DNA of 64,000 nucleotides from Polynucleobacter brandtiae (GTDB taxonomy: Bacteria; Pseudomonadota; Gammaproteobacteria; Burkholderiales; Burkholderiaceae), in contig NZ_PGTX01000002.1 in the NCBI RefSeq assembly GCF_002797575.1, forward strand, positions 331,313-395,312, read 5' to 3'. The translations under genes and the position numbers were made by a program. Positions 63,872 to 64,000 of the stretch are shown here, in pieces. The notes below the pieces were generated by a model that saw only the letters and a program-made list of their open reading frames with translations, was not told the DNA's origin and made no database searches. Position 1 is the stretch's first letter, and every line of letters starts with the position of its first letter.

Positions 63872-64000
63872 TGTCTAGTTGTTGGACGTTTAATTTATAT
63901 TCAAATGAATCGCTACCAATATCCTAGACACTTGCCAACCTCGCTTGGTACTGCTTTTCAAATACTACCGGAGATAAGCCATTGTTGTAACTATGGCGCC
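63872..64000 (-). mobile_element. IS3-family insertion sequence, right end (runs off the window)
   Basis: TGTCTAG at 63872 looks like an IS terminus (IS3 ends start with TG). The transposase C-terminus begins inside it and continues past the window edge. The other end and target duplication are not visible. Confidence 0.75.
63924..64000 (-). CDS. IS3-family transposase OrfB, C-terminal fragment
   Basis: The last 24 codons on the minus strand read RHSYNNGLSPVVFEKQYQ then ARLASV and stop. The RHSYNNGLSPVEFE-type motif is the well-known end of IS3 OrfB (DDE) transposases. The rest lies beyond the window. Confidence 0.85.
   Translation of the reverse strand, partial: RHSYNNGLSPVVFEKQYQARLASV

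Overview
The window reads as a chromosomal segment around the replication origin of a betaproteobacterium. Gene order (rrn - tRNA-Tyr/Gly/Thr - tuf - tRNA-Trp - secE - nusG - rplKAJ; mnmG - rsmG - parA - parB - atpIBEFHAGDC; gyrB - dnaN - dnaA | rpmH - rnpA - yidD - yidC - mnmE), a DUF3717 gene, a GTP-type PEP carboxykinase, moderate GC and very tight packing all fit Burkholderiales, most likely a streamlined freshwater Polynucleobacter. The genus is inferred from gene order and protein style, not from a database match.

Region by region. 1-4.9 kb (minus strand): translation and secretion cluster with four tRNAs, tuf, secE, nusG and the start of the rplKAJL cluster. 4.95-10.6 kb (minus): a complete rRNA operon (16S - tRNA-Ile - tRNA-Ala - 23S - 5S) with a recognisable promoter, two boxA-like antitermination sites and a strong terminator. 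10.6-18.8 kb: single genes on both strands (GNAT acetyltransferase, two c-type cytochromes, BON lipoprotein, SIS-domain isomerase, rsmI, tRNA-Arg, fatty acid desaturase, gcvH, priA). 19-31.7 kb (minus): hemE, the F1Fo ATP synthase operon, parAB, rsmG and mnmG, with one perfect parS site inside mnmG and a near-perfect one at its promoter. 31.8-36.4 kb (minus): a complete branched-chain-amino-acid-type ABC transporter. 36.5-42.6 kb (minus): DUF3717 protein, SET-domain protein, gyrB, dnaN, dnaA, with DnaA boxes on both sides of dnaA. 42.7-49.8 kb (plus): rpmH, rnpA, yidD, yidC, mnmE, pckG and an MnmC2-like oxidoreductase. 49.6-53.2 kb (minus): topB and a core-only dprA. 53.2-62 kb (plus): def, fmt, rsmB, a DUF4390 gene, an NtrY-type kinase with an unusually short NtrX-type regulator, and an OsmC-YcaO fusion.

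From 62.1 kb to the end the character changes to accessory DNA. The 5' half of a tRNA-Phe gene stops exactly at the end of the anticodon loop. It is followed by an orphan RelB/DinJ antitoxin translationally coupled to a 43-residue VbhA-like Fic inhibitor with no Fic toxin, a Phd/RelE toxin-antitoxin pair on the other strand, a cysteine-rich CWC protein, and the end of an IS3-family insertion sequence that runs off the window.

Functionally, most of the window is housekeeping: ribosome and rRNA synthesis, replication initiation and origin segregation, ATP synthesis, membrane insertion, tRNA U34 modification (mnmG, mnmE, MnmC2-like) and N-terminal formyl-methionine handling (fmt, def). The parts most worth following up are the toxin-antitoxin remnants at the broken tRNA, the OsmC-YcaO fusion with its leader ORF, the NtrX-like regulator without its AAA+ domain, a DnaA-box pair at the start of priA, the parS site on the mnmG-parAB promoter, and an ABC ATPase whose Walker A lysine is arginine.
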